Below, piece by piece: positions 24,138-32,458 of a stretch of 64,000 nt of DNA (position 1 is the stretch's first letter; each line of letters begins with the position of its first letter). Source of the stretch: Zeimonas sp046347945 (lineage in GTDB: Bacteria > Pseudomonadota > Gammaproteobacteria > Burkholderiales > Burkholderiaceae_E); assembly GCA_046347945.1 (NCBI GenBank), contig JAXMFB010000004.1:124001-188000 (forward strand), given 5' to 3'. The notes under the pieces are model-generated. The model made no database searches. It had not been told where the DNA came from and saw only the letters and a list, made by a program, of their open reading frames with translations. Both the position numbers and the translations under genes were made by a program.

Positions 24138-25505
24138 ATGAACGAGCCCCACCCGAGCCGCACGCTGGCCGAATTCGCGGCCACGCTGACCTACGAATCG
24201 ATCCCGGCGCCGGTCGTGCGCCGCGCCGAAGACCTGTTCCTCGACTGGTTCGCCTCGGCGCTGGCAGGCAAGGGCGCGCGGCCGGTCGAGTCGATCGCGC
24301 GCTTCGCCGAGGCCATGGGGCCGGCCGACGGGCCGAGCGAGATCCTGATCCACCGTCGCGGCAGCAGCCCGGCGGCCGCGGCGATGGCCAACGCCGCTGC
24401 GTCGCACTTCGCGGAGCAGGACGACGTGCACAACGGTTCGGTGTTCCACCCGGCTGCCGTGGTGTTCCCGCCCGCGCTGGCGGTCGCACAGGCGCTCGGG
24501 TGCTCCGGCCGCGACCTGCTGCGGGCCGGCGTGGCCGGCTACGAGGTCGGCATCCGCGTCGGTGAATTCCTCGGGCGCTCGCACTACCGGATCTTCCACA
24601 CCACCGGCACCGCGGGCACGCTGGCCGCCGCGGCCGCAGTCGGCAGCCTGCTGCGCCTTTCGCCCGAGCAGATGCTGAACGCCTTCGGATCGGCGGGCAC
24701 GCAGAGCGCCGGCCTGTGGGAGTTCCTGCGCGATGCGGCCGACTCGAAGCAACTGCACACCGCGCATGCGGCCGGTGCCGGACTCGCCGCGGCGTACCTC
24801 GCGCGGGACGGCTTCACCGGCGCACGGCGCATCCTCGAGGGCGTCCAGGGCATGGCCGCGGGCATGTCGACCGACGCCGACCCGGCACGGCTCACCGATC
24901 GGCTGGGCACGCGCTGGGCGCTCGCCGAGACCTCGTTCAAGTTCCACGCCTCGTGCCGGCACACGCACCCTGCCGCGGACGCGCTGCAGCAGCTGATGCG
25001 AGCCCACCACCTCGCCGCCGACGCGGTCGAGCGCGTCACCGCGCAGGTGCACCAGGGCGCGATCGACGTGCTCGGCCCGGTGACCGATCCGCAGACGGTG
25101 CACCAGGCGAAATTCTCGATGGGCACGGTGCTCGGCCTCGTGGCCGTCGAAGGCCGGGCCGGCCTCGGCGAGTTCGACGCCGACTACAAGGATCCCGCGG
25201 TGGTGGCGTTCCGCGACAAGGTGCAGATGGTGCTCGACCCCGAGGTCGACCGCGCCTACCCGTCGCGCTGGATCGGCAAGGTGCAGGTCCGCACCACCGA
25301 CGGGCGAACGATCGAGGCGCGCGTCGACGAGCCCAAGGGCGACCCGGGCAACACGCTGAGCCGGCCCGAGCTCGAGGACAAGGCGCTGCGCCTTGCGAGA
25401 TACCGCGGCGGCGCCGACGAATCCGAGATGCGCGCGGTCATCGCGCGCATCTGGTCGCTGGCCGATGCGCCGGTGGTGGGCACGTTCCTGGCCGGGGGGG
25501 CCTGA
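24138..25505 (+). CDS. MmgE/PrpD family protein
   Basis: 455-residue member of the MmgE/PrpD family (2-methylcitrate dehydratase, cis-aconitate decarboxylase, iminodisuccinate epimerase). Conserved segments are DLFLDWFASALAGKGARPVE, HFAEQDDVHNGSVFHPAAVV, TGTAGTLAAAAAVGSLL and FKFHASCRHTHPAADALQQL. It lies within the itaconate-type cluster, where homologues are also found in Pseudomonas. Because cis-aconitate decarboxylase, the itaconate-forming enzyme, belongs to this family, a role on a closely related C5/C6 acid is plausible, but direction and substrate are unknown. A run of seven G (25494-25500) lies just before the stop. Confidence 0.85.
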   Translation: MNEPHPSRTLAEFAATLTYESIPAPVVRRAEDLFLDWFASALAGKGARPVESIARFAEAMGPADGPSEILIHRRGSSPAAAAMANAAASHFAEQDDVHNGSVFHPAAVVFPPALAVAQALGCSGRDLLRAGVAGYEVGIRVGEFLGRSHYRIFHTTGTAGTLAAAAAVGSLLRLSPEQMLNAFGSAGTQSAGLWEFLRDAADSKQLHTAHAAGAGLAAAYLARDGFTGARRILEGVQGMAAGMSTDADPARLTDRLGTRWALAETSFKFHASCRHTHPAADALQQLMRAHHLAADAVERVTAQVHQGAIDVLGPVTDPQTVHQAKFSMGTVLGLVAVEGRAGLGEFDADYKDPAVVAFRDKVQMVLDPEVDRAYPSRWIGKVQVRTTDGRTIEARVDEPKGDPGNTLSRPELEDKALRLARYRGGADESEMRAVIARIWSLADAPVVGTFLAGGA

Positions 25506-25506
25506 C

Positions 25507-26313
25507 ATGTCGCGCATCGCACGCTCGCTGCTGTTCGTGCCCGGCTCGCGCCCCGACCGCTTCGACAAGGCGCTGGCCGCCGGCGCCGACGCGGTGGTGG
25601 TCGATCTCGAGGACGCTGTCGCTGCGGAGGACAAGGACCGCGCGCGCGACGCCGTCGCCGCCTGGCTCGCTCCCGATCGCAACGTGATCGTGCGGATCAA
25701 CGGCGCCGACACCGCCTGGTTCCGCAGCGACCTCGAGCTCTGCGGCCGCCCCGGCGTCGCGGCGGTCATGCTGCCGAAGGCCGAGCGCGCCGAGGCCATC
25801 GCCGCGGTGCGCGACGCGGGCGCGCCGGCGGTACTGCCGCTCGTCGAGAGCGCCGCGGGCTTCGCCGCGCTGCCGGCGATCGCCGGTGCTGGCGGCGTGC
25901 AGCGGCTCGTGTTCGGCTCGCTGGACTTCCAGGTCGACCTGGGCATGCGCGACGCGCTCGAGGACGAACTGCTGTTCTTCCGCTCGCAACTGGTGCTCGC
26001 CTCGCGGCTCGCGGGGCTGCAGCAGCCGGTCGACGGCGTGAGCACCGCGATCGACGACGCGGTGCGCCTGCGCGACGACGTGCTGCGCGCACGCCGCCTC
26101 GGATTCGGCGGCAAGCTATGCATCCACCCCCGCCAGGTGGCCGACGTCAACCGCCATTTCGCGCCCAGCGAGGCCGAGCGCGCATGGGCTCGGCGCGTGC
26201 TCGACGCGGCCGCCGCCTCCGGCGGCGCGGCAGTGGCCGTCGACGGCAAGATGATCGACAAGCCGGTGATCCTGCGCGCGCAGGAGATCGTCCGCGACGC
26301 GCAACCCGACTGA
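25507..26313 (+). CDS. ccl: HpcH/HpaI (CitE-type) lyase, probable citramalyl-CoA lyase
   Basis: 268-residue TIM-barrel CoA-ester lyase. Signature elements: RSLLFVPGSRPDRFDKALA at the N-terminus, VVVDLEDAV (31-38), Arg63 in VRING, the Mg2+ ligands Glu114 (LPLVESAAG) and Asp140 (FGSLDFQVDLG), and GFGGKLCIHPRQV near the end. In itaconate degradation a protein of this type cleaves (S)-citramalyl-CoA to acetyl-CoA and pyruvate. The other common substrates, malyl-CoA and methylmalyl-CoA, cannot be excluded from sequence. Starts one base after the PrpD stop (TGA C ATG), so tightly coupled. Confidence 0.85.
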   Translation: MSRIARSLLFVPGSRPDRFDKALAAGADAVVVDLEDAVAAEDKDRARDAVAAWLAPDRNVIVRINGADTAWFRSDLELCGRPGVAAVMLPKAERAEAIAAVRDAGAPAVLPLVESAAGFAALPAIAGAGGVQRLVFGSLDFQVDLGMRDALEDELLFFRSQLVLASRLAGLQQPVDGVSTAIDDAVRLRDDVLRARRLGFGGKLCIHPRQVADVNRHFAPSEAERAWARRVLDAAAASGGAAVAVDGKMIDKPVILRAQEIVRDAQPD

Positions 26314-26393
26314 ACTCGCGGCCACGTTCGTCCGCTCTTCCGCCCGGGCGGCGCGCGGCGAACGAACGCCGCGCCGCCTCCGGAGCCTTTCAC

Positions 26394-26774
26394 ATGATCG
26401 ACCACATCGACCACATCGTCGTCACGACCACCGACGAGGCTGCCTGCATCCGCTTCTACACCGAAGTGATGGGGATGAAGCTCGAGACCTTCGGCGCCGG
26501 ACGCAAGGCGTTCAGCTTCGGCAGCCAGAAGATCAACCTGCACGTGAAGGGCCGTGAATACGAGCCGAAAGCCCACCTGCCGGTTCCCGGCGCGCTGGAC
26601 CTGTGCTTCATCGCCAGCGTGCCGCTCGACCAGGTGATCGTGCGGCTGCAGACGCTGGGCGTGCCGATCATCGAAGGCCCGGTGATGCGCACCGGCGCCA
26701 CCTCGAGGTTGCGCTCGGTCTACCTGCGCGACCCCGACCTGAACCTGATCGAGATCTCGGAACTCGCGGCGTAG
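26394..26774 (+). CDS. VOC (glyoxalase/bleomycin-resistance) superfamily protein
   Basis: 126-residue single-domain vicinal-oxygen-chelate protein made of two beta-alpha-beta-beta-beta modules: HIDHIVVTTTDEAACIRFYT ... ALDLCFIASVPLDQVIVRLQ, ending SVYLRDPDLNLIEISELAA. The metal ligand candidates are the first-strand His, His55-type residue and the Glu of LIEIS. Homologues sit in the Pseudomonas itaconate locus, so it probably acts on a cluster intermediate; the reaction is unknown. Start ATG 26394 chosen because the conserved strand begins immediately. Confidence 0.8.
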   Translation: MIDHIDHIVVTTTDEAACIRFYTEVMGMKLETFGAGRKAFSFGSQKINLHVKGREYEPKAHLPVPGALDLCFIASVPLDQVIVRLQTLGVPIIEGPVMRTGATSRLRSVYLRDPDLNLIEISELAA

Positions 26775-26904
26775 CGCCTGCCCGCGCGCGGGAACAGGCC
26801 CGCCGGGGCGGGCATTCGCCCGATCGGTGCCCGCGCGCCGCCCGTCCATCGCCGCGGGATTGCGGTAACTTCGGCGAATCTGGAGACCGCTCACGGAGCC
26901 ACCG

Positions 26905-28482
26905 ATGGACACGCCCGCATCCTTTCGCCTGACCTACTCGACGATGTTCGACCCGCCGCCGGGGATGCACGAACGCTTCGACGCTGCGCTGGCGCGCGTG
27001 CGCCCCGCGCTCGGCCATGAGCATCCGATGTTCGTCGACGGCAAGCCGCGTCGGGCGGAGGCGAGCTTCGAGGTGCACTCGCCGATCGATACCGACCTGC
27101 TGGTCGGGCGATTCCAGTCGGGCGGTGCGGCCGACGTCGATGCCGCGGTCGCCGCCGCGCGCCGCGCGTTTCCGTCCTGGTCGCGGATGCCGTGGCCCGA
27201 TCGCGTGGCGCTGCTGCGCCGCGCGGCAGCGTTGATCGAGGAGCGCGTGTACGAGATCTCGGCCGCGATGGCGATCGAGGTCGGCAAGAACCGGATGGAG
27301 TCGCTCGGCGAGGTCCAGGAAACCGCAGACCTCGTCGCCTGGTACTGCGACCAGATGCAGGCCAACGACGGTTTTCGGCGCGACCTGCCCAACGACCCGC
27401 TCGCCGGCTTCGTCAGCCGCAACCGCACGCGGCTCAAGCCTTACGGCGTCTGGGCGGTCATCGCCCCGTTCAACTTCCCGTTCGCGCTGGCCGGCGGCCC
27501 GATCGGCGCGGCGCTCGCGGCGGGGAACACCGTGGTGTTCAAGGTCGCCAGCGACACCTCGCTCACCGGCTGGCTGCTGCTCGAGGCGTTTCGCGATGCC
27601 GGCCTCCCGGATGGCGTGCTGAACTTCGTCACCGGCGCCGGCGGCGCCGTGGGCGACGCGCTGGTCGGGCATCCCGACGTCGCCGGCGCGACGTTCACCG
27701 GCTCGTACCAGGTCGGCATGGGTATCCTGCGGCGCTTCGCGCAGGGCCGCTGGCCGCGCCCCTGCATCGCCGAGATGGGCGGCAAGAACGCAACGATCGT
27801 CACCCGCCATGCCGATCTCGAGCGAGCGGTCACCGGCATCTGGCGCTCCGCCTTCGGCCTGCAGGGCCAGAAGTGCTCGGCATGCTCGCGAGTGCTGGTC
27901 GAGCGCCCGGTGGCGCAGGCGCTGCGCGAGCGGCTGGTCGCCGCCACGCAGGCAATCGCGATCGGCGATCCGACCGATCGCCGCAACTGGATGGGGCCGG
28001 TGATCAATCGCGGCGCCCGCGACCGCTACCTGCGCTGCGTCGAGCGACTGCGCCAGGTCGGCCGCATCGACGCCGGCGGCCGCGCGCTGGACGACGGGGC
28101 GCTGGCACGCGGCTGGTTCGTCGCGCCGACCGTGGCGAGCGCGCCGCGCGACGACGCGTCGTGGCGCGACGAGCACTTCGTGCCGCTGGTGCTGCTGAGC
28201 GAGGTCGACTCGCTCGACGAGGCGATCGACGAGGCGAACCGGTCGGACTACGGTCTGACCGCGGGCTTCTACGGTGCGCGCGACGAGATCGACACCTTCC
28301 TCGACCGCATCGAGGCCGGCGTCACCTACGTGAATCGGCCGCAGGGCGCCACGACGGGCGCGTGGCCCGGCTACCAGCCGTTCGGCGGCTGGAAGGCCAG
28401 CGGGACCACCGGCAAGGCGATCGGCTCGTTCTGGTACCTGCCGCTGTACCTGCGCGAACAGTCGCAGACGATCGTCGAATGA
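26905..28482 (+). CDS. Aldehyde dehydrogenase, glutamate-semialdehyde (P5C) dehydrogenase-like
   Basis: 525-residue NAD(P)+-dependent aldehyde dehydrogenase. Catalytic residues are visible: Asn190 (APFNFPFAL), Glu290 (IAEMGGKN) and nucleophile Cys324 (GQKCSACSR). The C-terminal block ATTGAWPGYQPFGGWKASGT resembles the delta-1-pyrroline-5-carboxylate dehydrogenase group more than general ALDHs. It lacks the proline dehydrogenase partner or PutA fusion, so proline catabolism is not proven. It follows the VOC gene by 130 bp and converges on livM; whether it belongs to the itaconate-type cluster or the liv operon is unclear. Confidence 0.83.
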   Translation: MDTPASFRLTYSTMFDPPPGMHERFDAALARVRPALGHEHPMFVDGKPRRAEASFEVHSPIDTDLLVGRFQSGGAADVDAAVAAARRAFPSWSRMPWPDRVALLRRAAALIEERVYEISAAMAIEVGKNRMESLGEVQETADLVAWYCDQMQANDGFRRDLPNDPLAGFVSRNRTRLKPYGVWAVIAPFNFPFALAGGPIGAALAAGNTVVFKVASDTSLTGWLLLEAFRDAGLPDGVLNFVTGAGGAVGDALVGHPDVAGATFTGSYQVGMGILRRFAQGRWPRPCIAEMGGKNATIVTRHADLERAVTGIWRSAFGLQGQKCSACSRVLVERPVAQALRERLVAATQAIAIGDPTDRRNWMGPVINRGARDRYLRCVERLRQVGRIDAGGRALDDGALARGWFVAPTVASAPRDDASWRDEHFVPLVLLSEVDSLDEAIDEANRSDYGLTAGFYGARDEIDTFLDRIEAGVTYVNRPQGATTGAWPGYQPFGGWKASGTTGKAIGSFWYLPLYLREQSQTIVE

Positions 28483-28533
28483 GGTCCGAAGGGTTTCGTC
28501 CGCGTTCGACGGCCCGCACCTTTGCCCGCGCAG

Positions 28534-29499
28534 CTACAGCGGCTTCTTCAGCCAGTGCGCGATCTCGCCGACGATGCCGCGCCGGAACGCCATCACGCAG
28601 ACCACGAAGATCGCGCCCTGCACGACGGTGACCCAGGCGCCGATCTGCGCCAGGTAGTTCTGCATCGTGATGATGATCGCTGCGCCGACGACCGGCCCGA
28701 ACAGCGTGCCCAGGCCGCCGAGCAGCGTCATCAGCACCACCTCGCCCGACATCGTCCAGTAGACGTCGGTGAGCGAAGCGAGCTGGAACACGAGCGCCTT
28801 GGTCGCGCCGGCCAGGCCCGACAGCGTCGCCGACAGCACGAAGGCGAGCAGCTTGTAGCGGTCGACGTCGTAGCCGAGCGAGGTGGCGCGCGCCTCGTTC
28901 TCGCGGATCGCCTTCAGGATCTGCCCGAACGGCGAGTTGACGGTGCGCCAGATGATCAGGAAGCCGCCGACGAAGATCGCCATCACCAGCGGGTACATGC
29001 CCGCCGCCGAGCCGAGGTCGATCAGGCCGAACAGCTTGCCGCGCGGCACCGCCTGGATGCCGTCCTCGCCGCCGGTGAAAGGCGCCTGCAGATAGAAGAA
29101 ATACACCATCTGCGCGAGCGCCAGCGTGATCATCGCGAAGTAGATGCCCTGCCGCCGGATCGCCAGCAGGCCGGTGACCAGCCCGAGCAGCGCCGCGCAG
29201 CCGGTGGCGAACAGGATCGCCAGCTCCGGCGAGAATCCCCAGACCTTCGCGGCATGCGCGGAGACGTAGCCGGCCGTGCCCAGGAACATCGCGTGCCCGA
29301 ACGAAAGCAGCCCGCCGAATCCGATCAGCAGGTTGAAGGCACACGCGAACAGCGCGAAGCACATCACCTTCATCAGGAAGACCGGGTACGCGACCAGGGG
29401 CAACAGCGCGAAGATCACGACCATCAGCACGAACGCGATGCGCTGGTAGCCGGTGTCGCCCTTGGCGCCCGGCGCGTGGGAAGTTGCGTGGCCCGTCAT
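28534..29499 (-). CDS. livM: Branched-chain amino acid-type ABC permease LivM
   Basis: 321-residue inner-membrane permease. Hydrophobic segments run from about residue 18 to 310, with the LivM hallmarks AFNLLIGFGGLLSFGHAMFL and RENEARATSLGYDVDRYKLL, the EAA-like cytoplasmic loop that contacts the ATPase. Last gene of a livG-livF-binding protein-livH-livM unit, 7 bp after livH. Substrate is set by the binding protein and is not certain. Confidence 0.9.
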   Translation of the reverse strand: MTGHATSHAPGAKGDTGYQRIAFVLMVVIFALLPLVAYPVFLMKVMCFALFACAFNLLIGFGGLLSFGHAMFLGTAGYVSAHAAKVWGFSPELAILFATGCAALLGLVTGLLAIRRQGIYFAMITLALAQMVYFFYLQAPFTGGEDGIQAVPRGKLFGLIDLGSAAGMYPLVMAIFVGGFLIIWRTVNSPFGQILKAIRENEARATSLGYDVDRYKLLAFVLSATLSGLAGATKALVFQLASLTDVYWTMSGEVVLMTLLGGLGTLFGPVVGAAIIITMQNYLAQIGAWVTVVQGAIFVVCVMAFRRGIVGEIAHWLKKPL

Positions 29500-29506
29500 C
29501 GCCGTC

Positions 29507-30391
29507 CTATTTCTGGGTGCCGAACAAGCCCGCCGGCTTGATCAGCAGAACGATCGCCATGATCACGAAGATCACCGTGTTCGACGCTTCCGGGTAGAAC
29601 ACCTTGGTGAGCCCTTCGATGAGCCCGAGCCCGAAGCCGGTGAGGACCGAGCCGAGGATCGACCCCATTCCGCCGATCACGACGACGGCGAAAACGACGA
29701 TGATCAGGTTGGCCCCCATCTGCGGGCTGACCTGGTAGATCGGCGCCGCCATCACGCCGGCGAACGCCGCCAGCGCGACGCCGAAGCCGTAGGTGAGCGT
29801 GATCATCCGCGGCACGTTGATGCCGAAAGCCTGCACCAGTTGCGGGTTCTCGGTGGCGGCACGCAGGTAGGCGCCCAGCCGGGTGCGCTCGATCGCGTAC
29901 CAGGTGCCCAGGCAGACGATCAGCGAGGCGACGATGACCCACCCCCGGTAGTTGGGCAGGAACATGAATCCGAGGTTGTGGCCGCCGGTGAGCTGCGACG
30001 GGCTCGGATACGGAAGGCCCGACGAGCCGAACTCGTTGCGGAACAGTCCTTCCATGATCAGCGCGATGCCGAACGTGAGCAGCAGCCCGTAGAGGTGGTC
30101 GAGCTTGTAGAGCCTGGACAGCATCAGCCGCTCGATGACGATGCCGGTCGCGCCGACGACGATCGGCGCGATCAGCAGCGACCACCAGTAGCCGATGCCG
30201 AACCGGCTGAGCAGCAGGTAGGCGACGAACGCGCCGAACATGTACTGCGCGCCGTGCGTGAAGTTGATGATGTTCAGCAGCCCGAAGATGACCGCCAGGC
30301 CGAGCGACAGCAGCGCGTAGAACGAGCCGTTGATCAGGCCGATCAGCAACTGGCCGAACAGCGCCTGGGTCGGGATGCCGAAGATCTCCAT
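29507..30391 (-). CDS. livH: Branched-chain amino acid-type ABC permease LivH
   Basis: 294-residue inner-membrane permease with about eight hydrophobic helices. Typical blocks are LINGSFYALLSLGLAVIFGL, NFTHGAQYMFGAFVAYLLLS and the coupling loop RAATENPQLVQAFGINVPRM. Pairs with LivM as the translocation pore. Preceded on the same strand by a strong hairpin that separates it from the binding-protein gene. Confidence 0.91.
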   Translation of the reverse strand: MEIFGIPTQALFGQLLIGLINGSFYALLSLGLAVIFGLLNIINFTHGAQYMFGAFVAYLLLSRFGIGYWWSLLIAPIVVGATGIVIERLMLSRLYKLDHLYGLLLTFGIALIMEGLFRNEFGSSGLPYPSPSQLTGGHNLGFMFLPNYRGWVIVASLIVCLGTWYAIERTRLGAYLRAATENPQLVQAFGINVPRMITLTYGFGVALAAFAGVMAAPIYQVSPQMGANLIIVVFAVVVIGGMGSILGSVLTGFGLGLIEGLTKVFYPEASNTVIFVIMAIVLLIKPAGLFGTQK

Positions 30392-30424
30392 CTGGGATCG
30401 ATCCGGTGGTTTGCGGGGAGCGTG

Positions 30425-30451
30425 CCCTCGCGGCCGCAGGGGCCGCGAGGG
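30425..30451 (-). repeat. Intercistronic hairpin between the binding protein gene and livH
   Basis: An 11-bp perfect inverted repeat (CCCTCGCGGCC / GGCCGCGAGGG) with a five-base loop lies in the 89-bp gap after the binding-protein stop. There is no T-run, so it may act as an mRNA-stabilising or attenuating structure that lets the binding protein outnumber the permeases, as is common in such operons. Confidence 0.65.
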
Positions 30452-30480
30452 TCGCGCCGTTTCGCTTCAGCCTGCCAGCG

Positions 30481-31695
30481 TCATTTCACCAGCGGGCAGC
30501 CGCCCTCGGCCAGCGGCCGGAACGCCTGGTCGGCCGGGATCGTCGCGCGCAGCTTGTAGTAGTCGTACGGGCCCTTCGACTCGCTCGGCTTCTTGACCTC
30601 GAACAGGTAGGCCGGATGGATCTTGCGGCCGTCCTGCCGGATCGTGCCCTTGCCGAACAGCGGGTCGTCGGTGGGCAGTTCCTTCATCCTGGCGACGACC
30701 TTCGTGCCGTCGTCGGTCTTGGCCGCCTCGACCGCCTTCAGGTAGTGCAGGACCACCGCGTAGACCCCGGCGTGGTCCATCGACGGGTACTTGCCGCCGT
30801 TGGCCGCCGCGAAGCGCTTGGACCACGCGCGCGTCTGGTCGTTCAGGTCCCAGTAGAACGTCTCGGTCACGATCAGGCCCTGCGCGGTCTGCAGGCCCAG
30901 GCCGTGCACGTCGGTCAGGAACACCAGCAGGCCGGCCAGGCTCTGGCCGCCCTTGACGATGCCGAACTCGGCCGCCTGCTTGATCGAGTTGATCGTGTCG
31001 CCGCCGGCGTTGGCCAGGCCGATCACTTTCGCCTTCGACGCCTGCGCCTGCAGCAGGAACGAGGAGAAGTCCTGCGTGGCGAGCGGGTGGCGCACCTTGC
31101 CCAGCACCTTGCCGCCGTTCTTCAGCACGACCGCCTCGGTGTCGCGCTCGAGCGCGTGGCCGAACGCGTAATCGGCCGTCAGGAAGAACCAGGTGTCGCC
31201 GCCGGTCTTGACGATCGCGCTGCCGGTGCCGTTGGCCAGCATCCAGGTGTCGTAGAGCCAGTGCACCGTGTTCGGCGAACATGCCTTTCCGGTGAGGTCG
31301 GCGGTCGCCGGGCCGGTGGCGAGGAACGCCTTGCCCTTGTCGCGGGTGACCTGGCTGACGGCCAGCGCGACCGACGAGGTCGGCACGTCGGCGATCGCGT
31401 CGACGCCGTCGGTGTCGTACCACTGGCGCGCGATCGTCGAGCCGACGTCGGGCTTGTTCTGGTGGTCGGCCGAGACGATCTCGACCTTCAGGCCGGCCTT
31501 GGACGTCTTCTGGAAGTCCTCGACCGCCATCTTCGCGGCGACCACCGAACCGGGACCGCCGATGTCGGCATAGACGCCCGACATGTCGTTCATCACGCCG
31601 ATCTTCACGACGTTGCCGGAGATCTGCGCCTGCGCGGCGCCACCGGCGAATGCCAGGGCCAGCGCGGCCACCAGCGACGAGAGCCTGAGTTTCAT
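30481..31695 (-). CDS. Liv-type ABC substrate-binding protein
   Basis: 404-residue periplasmic binding protein of the LivJ/LivK (peripla_BP_6) family. A Sec signal peptide covers residues 1-24 (ending GGAAQAQ). The mature part has VKIGVMNDMSGVYADIGGPG, VEIVSADHQNKPDVGSTIAR and WFFLTADYAFGHALERD, typical of the two-lobed fold. Length is greater than E. coli LivJ and like the Burkholderiales paralogues that bind varied carboxylates, amides or aromatic acids, so the ligand is open. Strong AAGGAGG ribosome site before ATG 31695. Third gene of the unit. Confidence 0.88.
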   Translation of the reverse strand: MKLRLSSLVAALALAFAGGAAQAQISGNVVKIGVMNDMSGVYADIGGPGSVVAAKMAVEDFQKTSKAGLKVEIVSADHQNKPDVGSTIARQWYDTDGVDAIADVPTSSVALAVSQVTRDKGKAFLATGPATADLTGKACSPNTVHWLYDTWMLANGTGSAIVKTGGDTWFFLTADYAFGHALERDTEAVVLKNGGKVLGKVRHPLATQDFSSFLLQAQASKAKVIGLANAGGDTINSIKQAAEFGIVKGGQSLAGLLVFLTDVHGLGLQTAQGLIVTETFYWDLNDQTRAWSKRFAAANGGKYPSMDHAGVYAVVLHYLKAVEAAKTDDGTKVVARMKELPTDDPLFGKGTIRQDGRKIHPAYLFEVKKPSESKGPYDYYKLRATIPADQAFRPLAEGGCPLVK

Positions 31696-31744
31696 GGTCC
31701 TTCCTCCTTGTGCGTTCGGGACTTCGACGACCGGGCCGCTGCGC

Positions 31745-32458
31745 TCAGACCCCGAGGTATTCGTGCAGCATGCCCATCTTCTGCTCGAGTTGCGCCGCGT
31801 CGAAACGCTCGACGATGCGCCCGTGCTCCATCACGTAGAACCGGTCGGCCAGCGGTGCCGCGAAACGGAAGTTCTGCTCGACCATCACGATCGTGAAGCC
31901 CTTCTCGCGCAGCATCCGGATCATCCGCGCGAGCGTCTGCACGATCACCGGCGCCAGCCCTTCGGAGATCTCGTCGAGCAGCAGCATCTTCGCGCCGGTG
32001 CGCAAGATGCGCGCCACCGCCAGCATCTGCTGCTCGCCGCCCGACAGGCGCGTGCCCTGACTGGCGCGCCGCTCCTTCAGGTTCGGAAACATCGCGTAGA
32101 TCTCGTCGAGTTCCATGCCGCCCGAGGCGACCGCCGGAGGCAGCAGCAGGTTCTCCTCGCACGACAGGCTGGCGAAGATGCCGCGCTCCTCCGGGCAGTA
32201 GCCGATTCCGCGGCGCGCGATCGCGTGCGGCGGCAGGTTCACCGCCTCGACACCGTTGACCATGATCGAGCCGCTGCGGCGCCCGACCAGGCCCATGATC
32301 GACTTCAGCGTCGTCGTGCGTCCGGCGCCGTTGCGCCCGAGCAGCGTGACCACCTCGCCGCGGTTCACGGTGAGGTCGACGCCGTGCAGGATGTGCGATT
32401 CGCCGTAGAAGGCGTGCAGGTCGGTGATCCGCAGGAACTCGGTGCCGCTAGTGGCCAT
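31745..32458 (-). CDS. livF: Liv-type ABC ATPase LivF with Arg in Walker A
   Basis: 237-residue cytoplasmic ATPase. The signature LSGGEQQ and Walker B LLLDE are intact, followed by ISEGLAPVIVQTLARMI, which is specific to LivF. The Walker A motif reads GRNGAGRTT (41-49), with Arg47 where the nucleotide-binding lysine is expected; the codon on the minus strand is CGC. It overlaps livG by 11 bp. LivF pairs with LivG, which has a normal lysine. The family call is secure; the effect of the change on ATP hydrolysis is unknown. Confidence 0.9.
   Translation of the reverse strand: MATSGTEFLRITDLHAFYGESHILHGVDLTVNRGEVVTLLGRNGAGRTTTLKSIMGLVGRRSGSIMVNGVEAVNLPPHAIARRGIGYCPEERGIFASLSCEENLLLPPAVASGGMELDEIYAMFPNLKERRASQGTRLSGGEQQMLAVARILRTGAKMLLLDEISEGLAPVIVQTLARMIRMLREKGFTIVMVEQNFRFAAPLADRFYVMEHGRIVERFDAAQLEQKMGMLHEYLGV

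Noticed and set aside
22907..24184. Minus-strand open frame opposite the CoA transferase
   Set aside because: Translation is His/Arg/Val/Asp-rich shadow sequence; the plus strand has a complete CaiB/BaiF protein with its catalytic aspartate.
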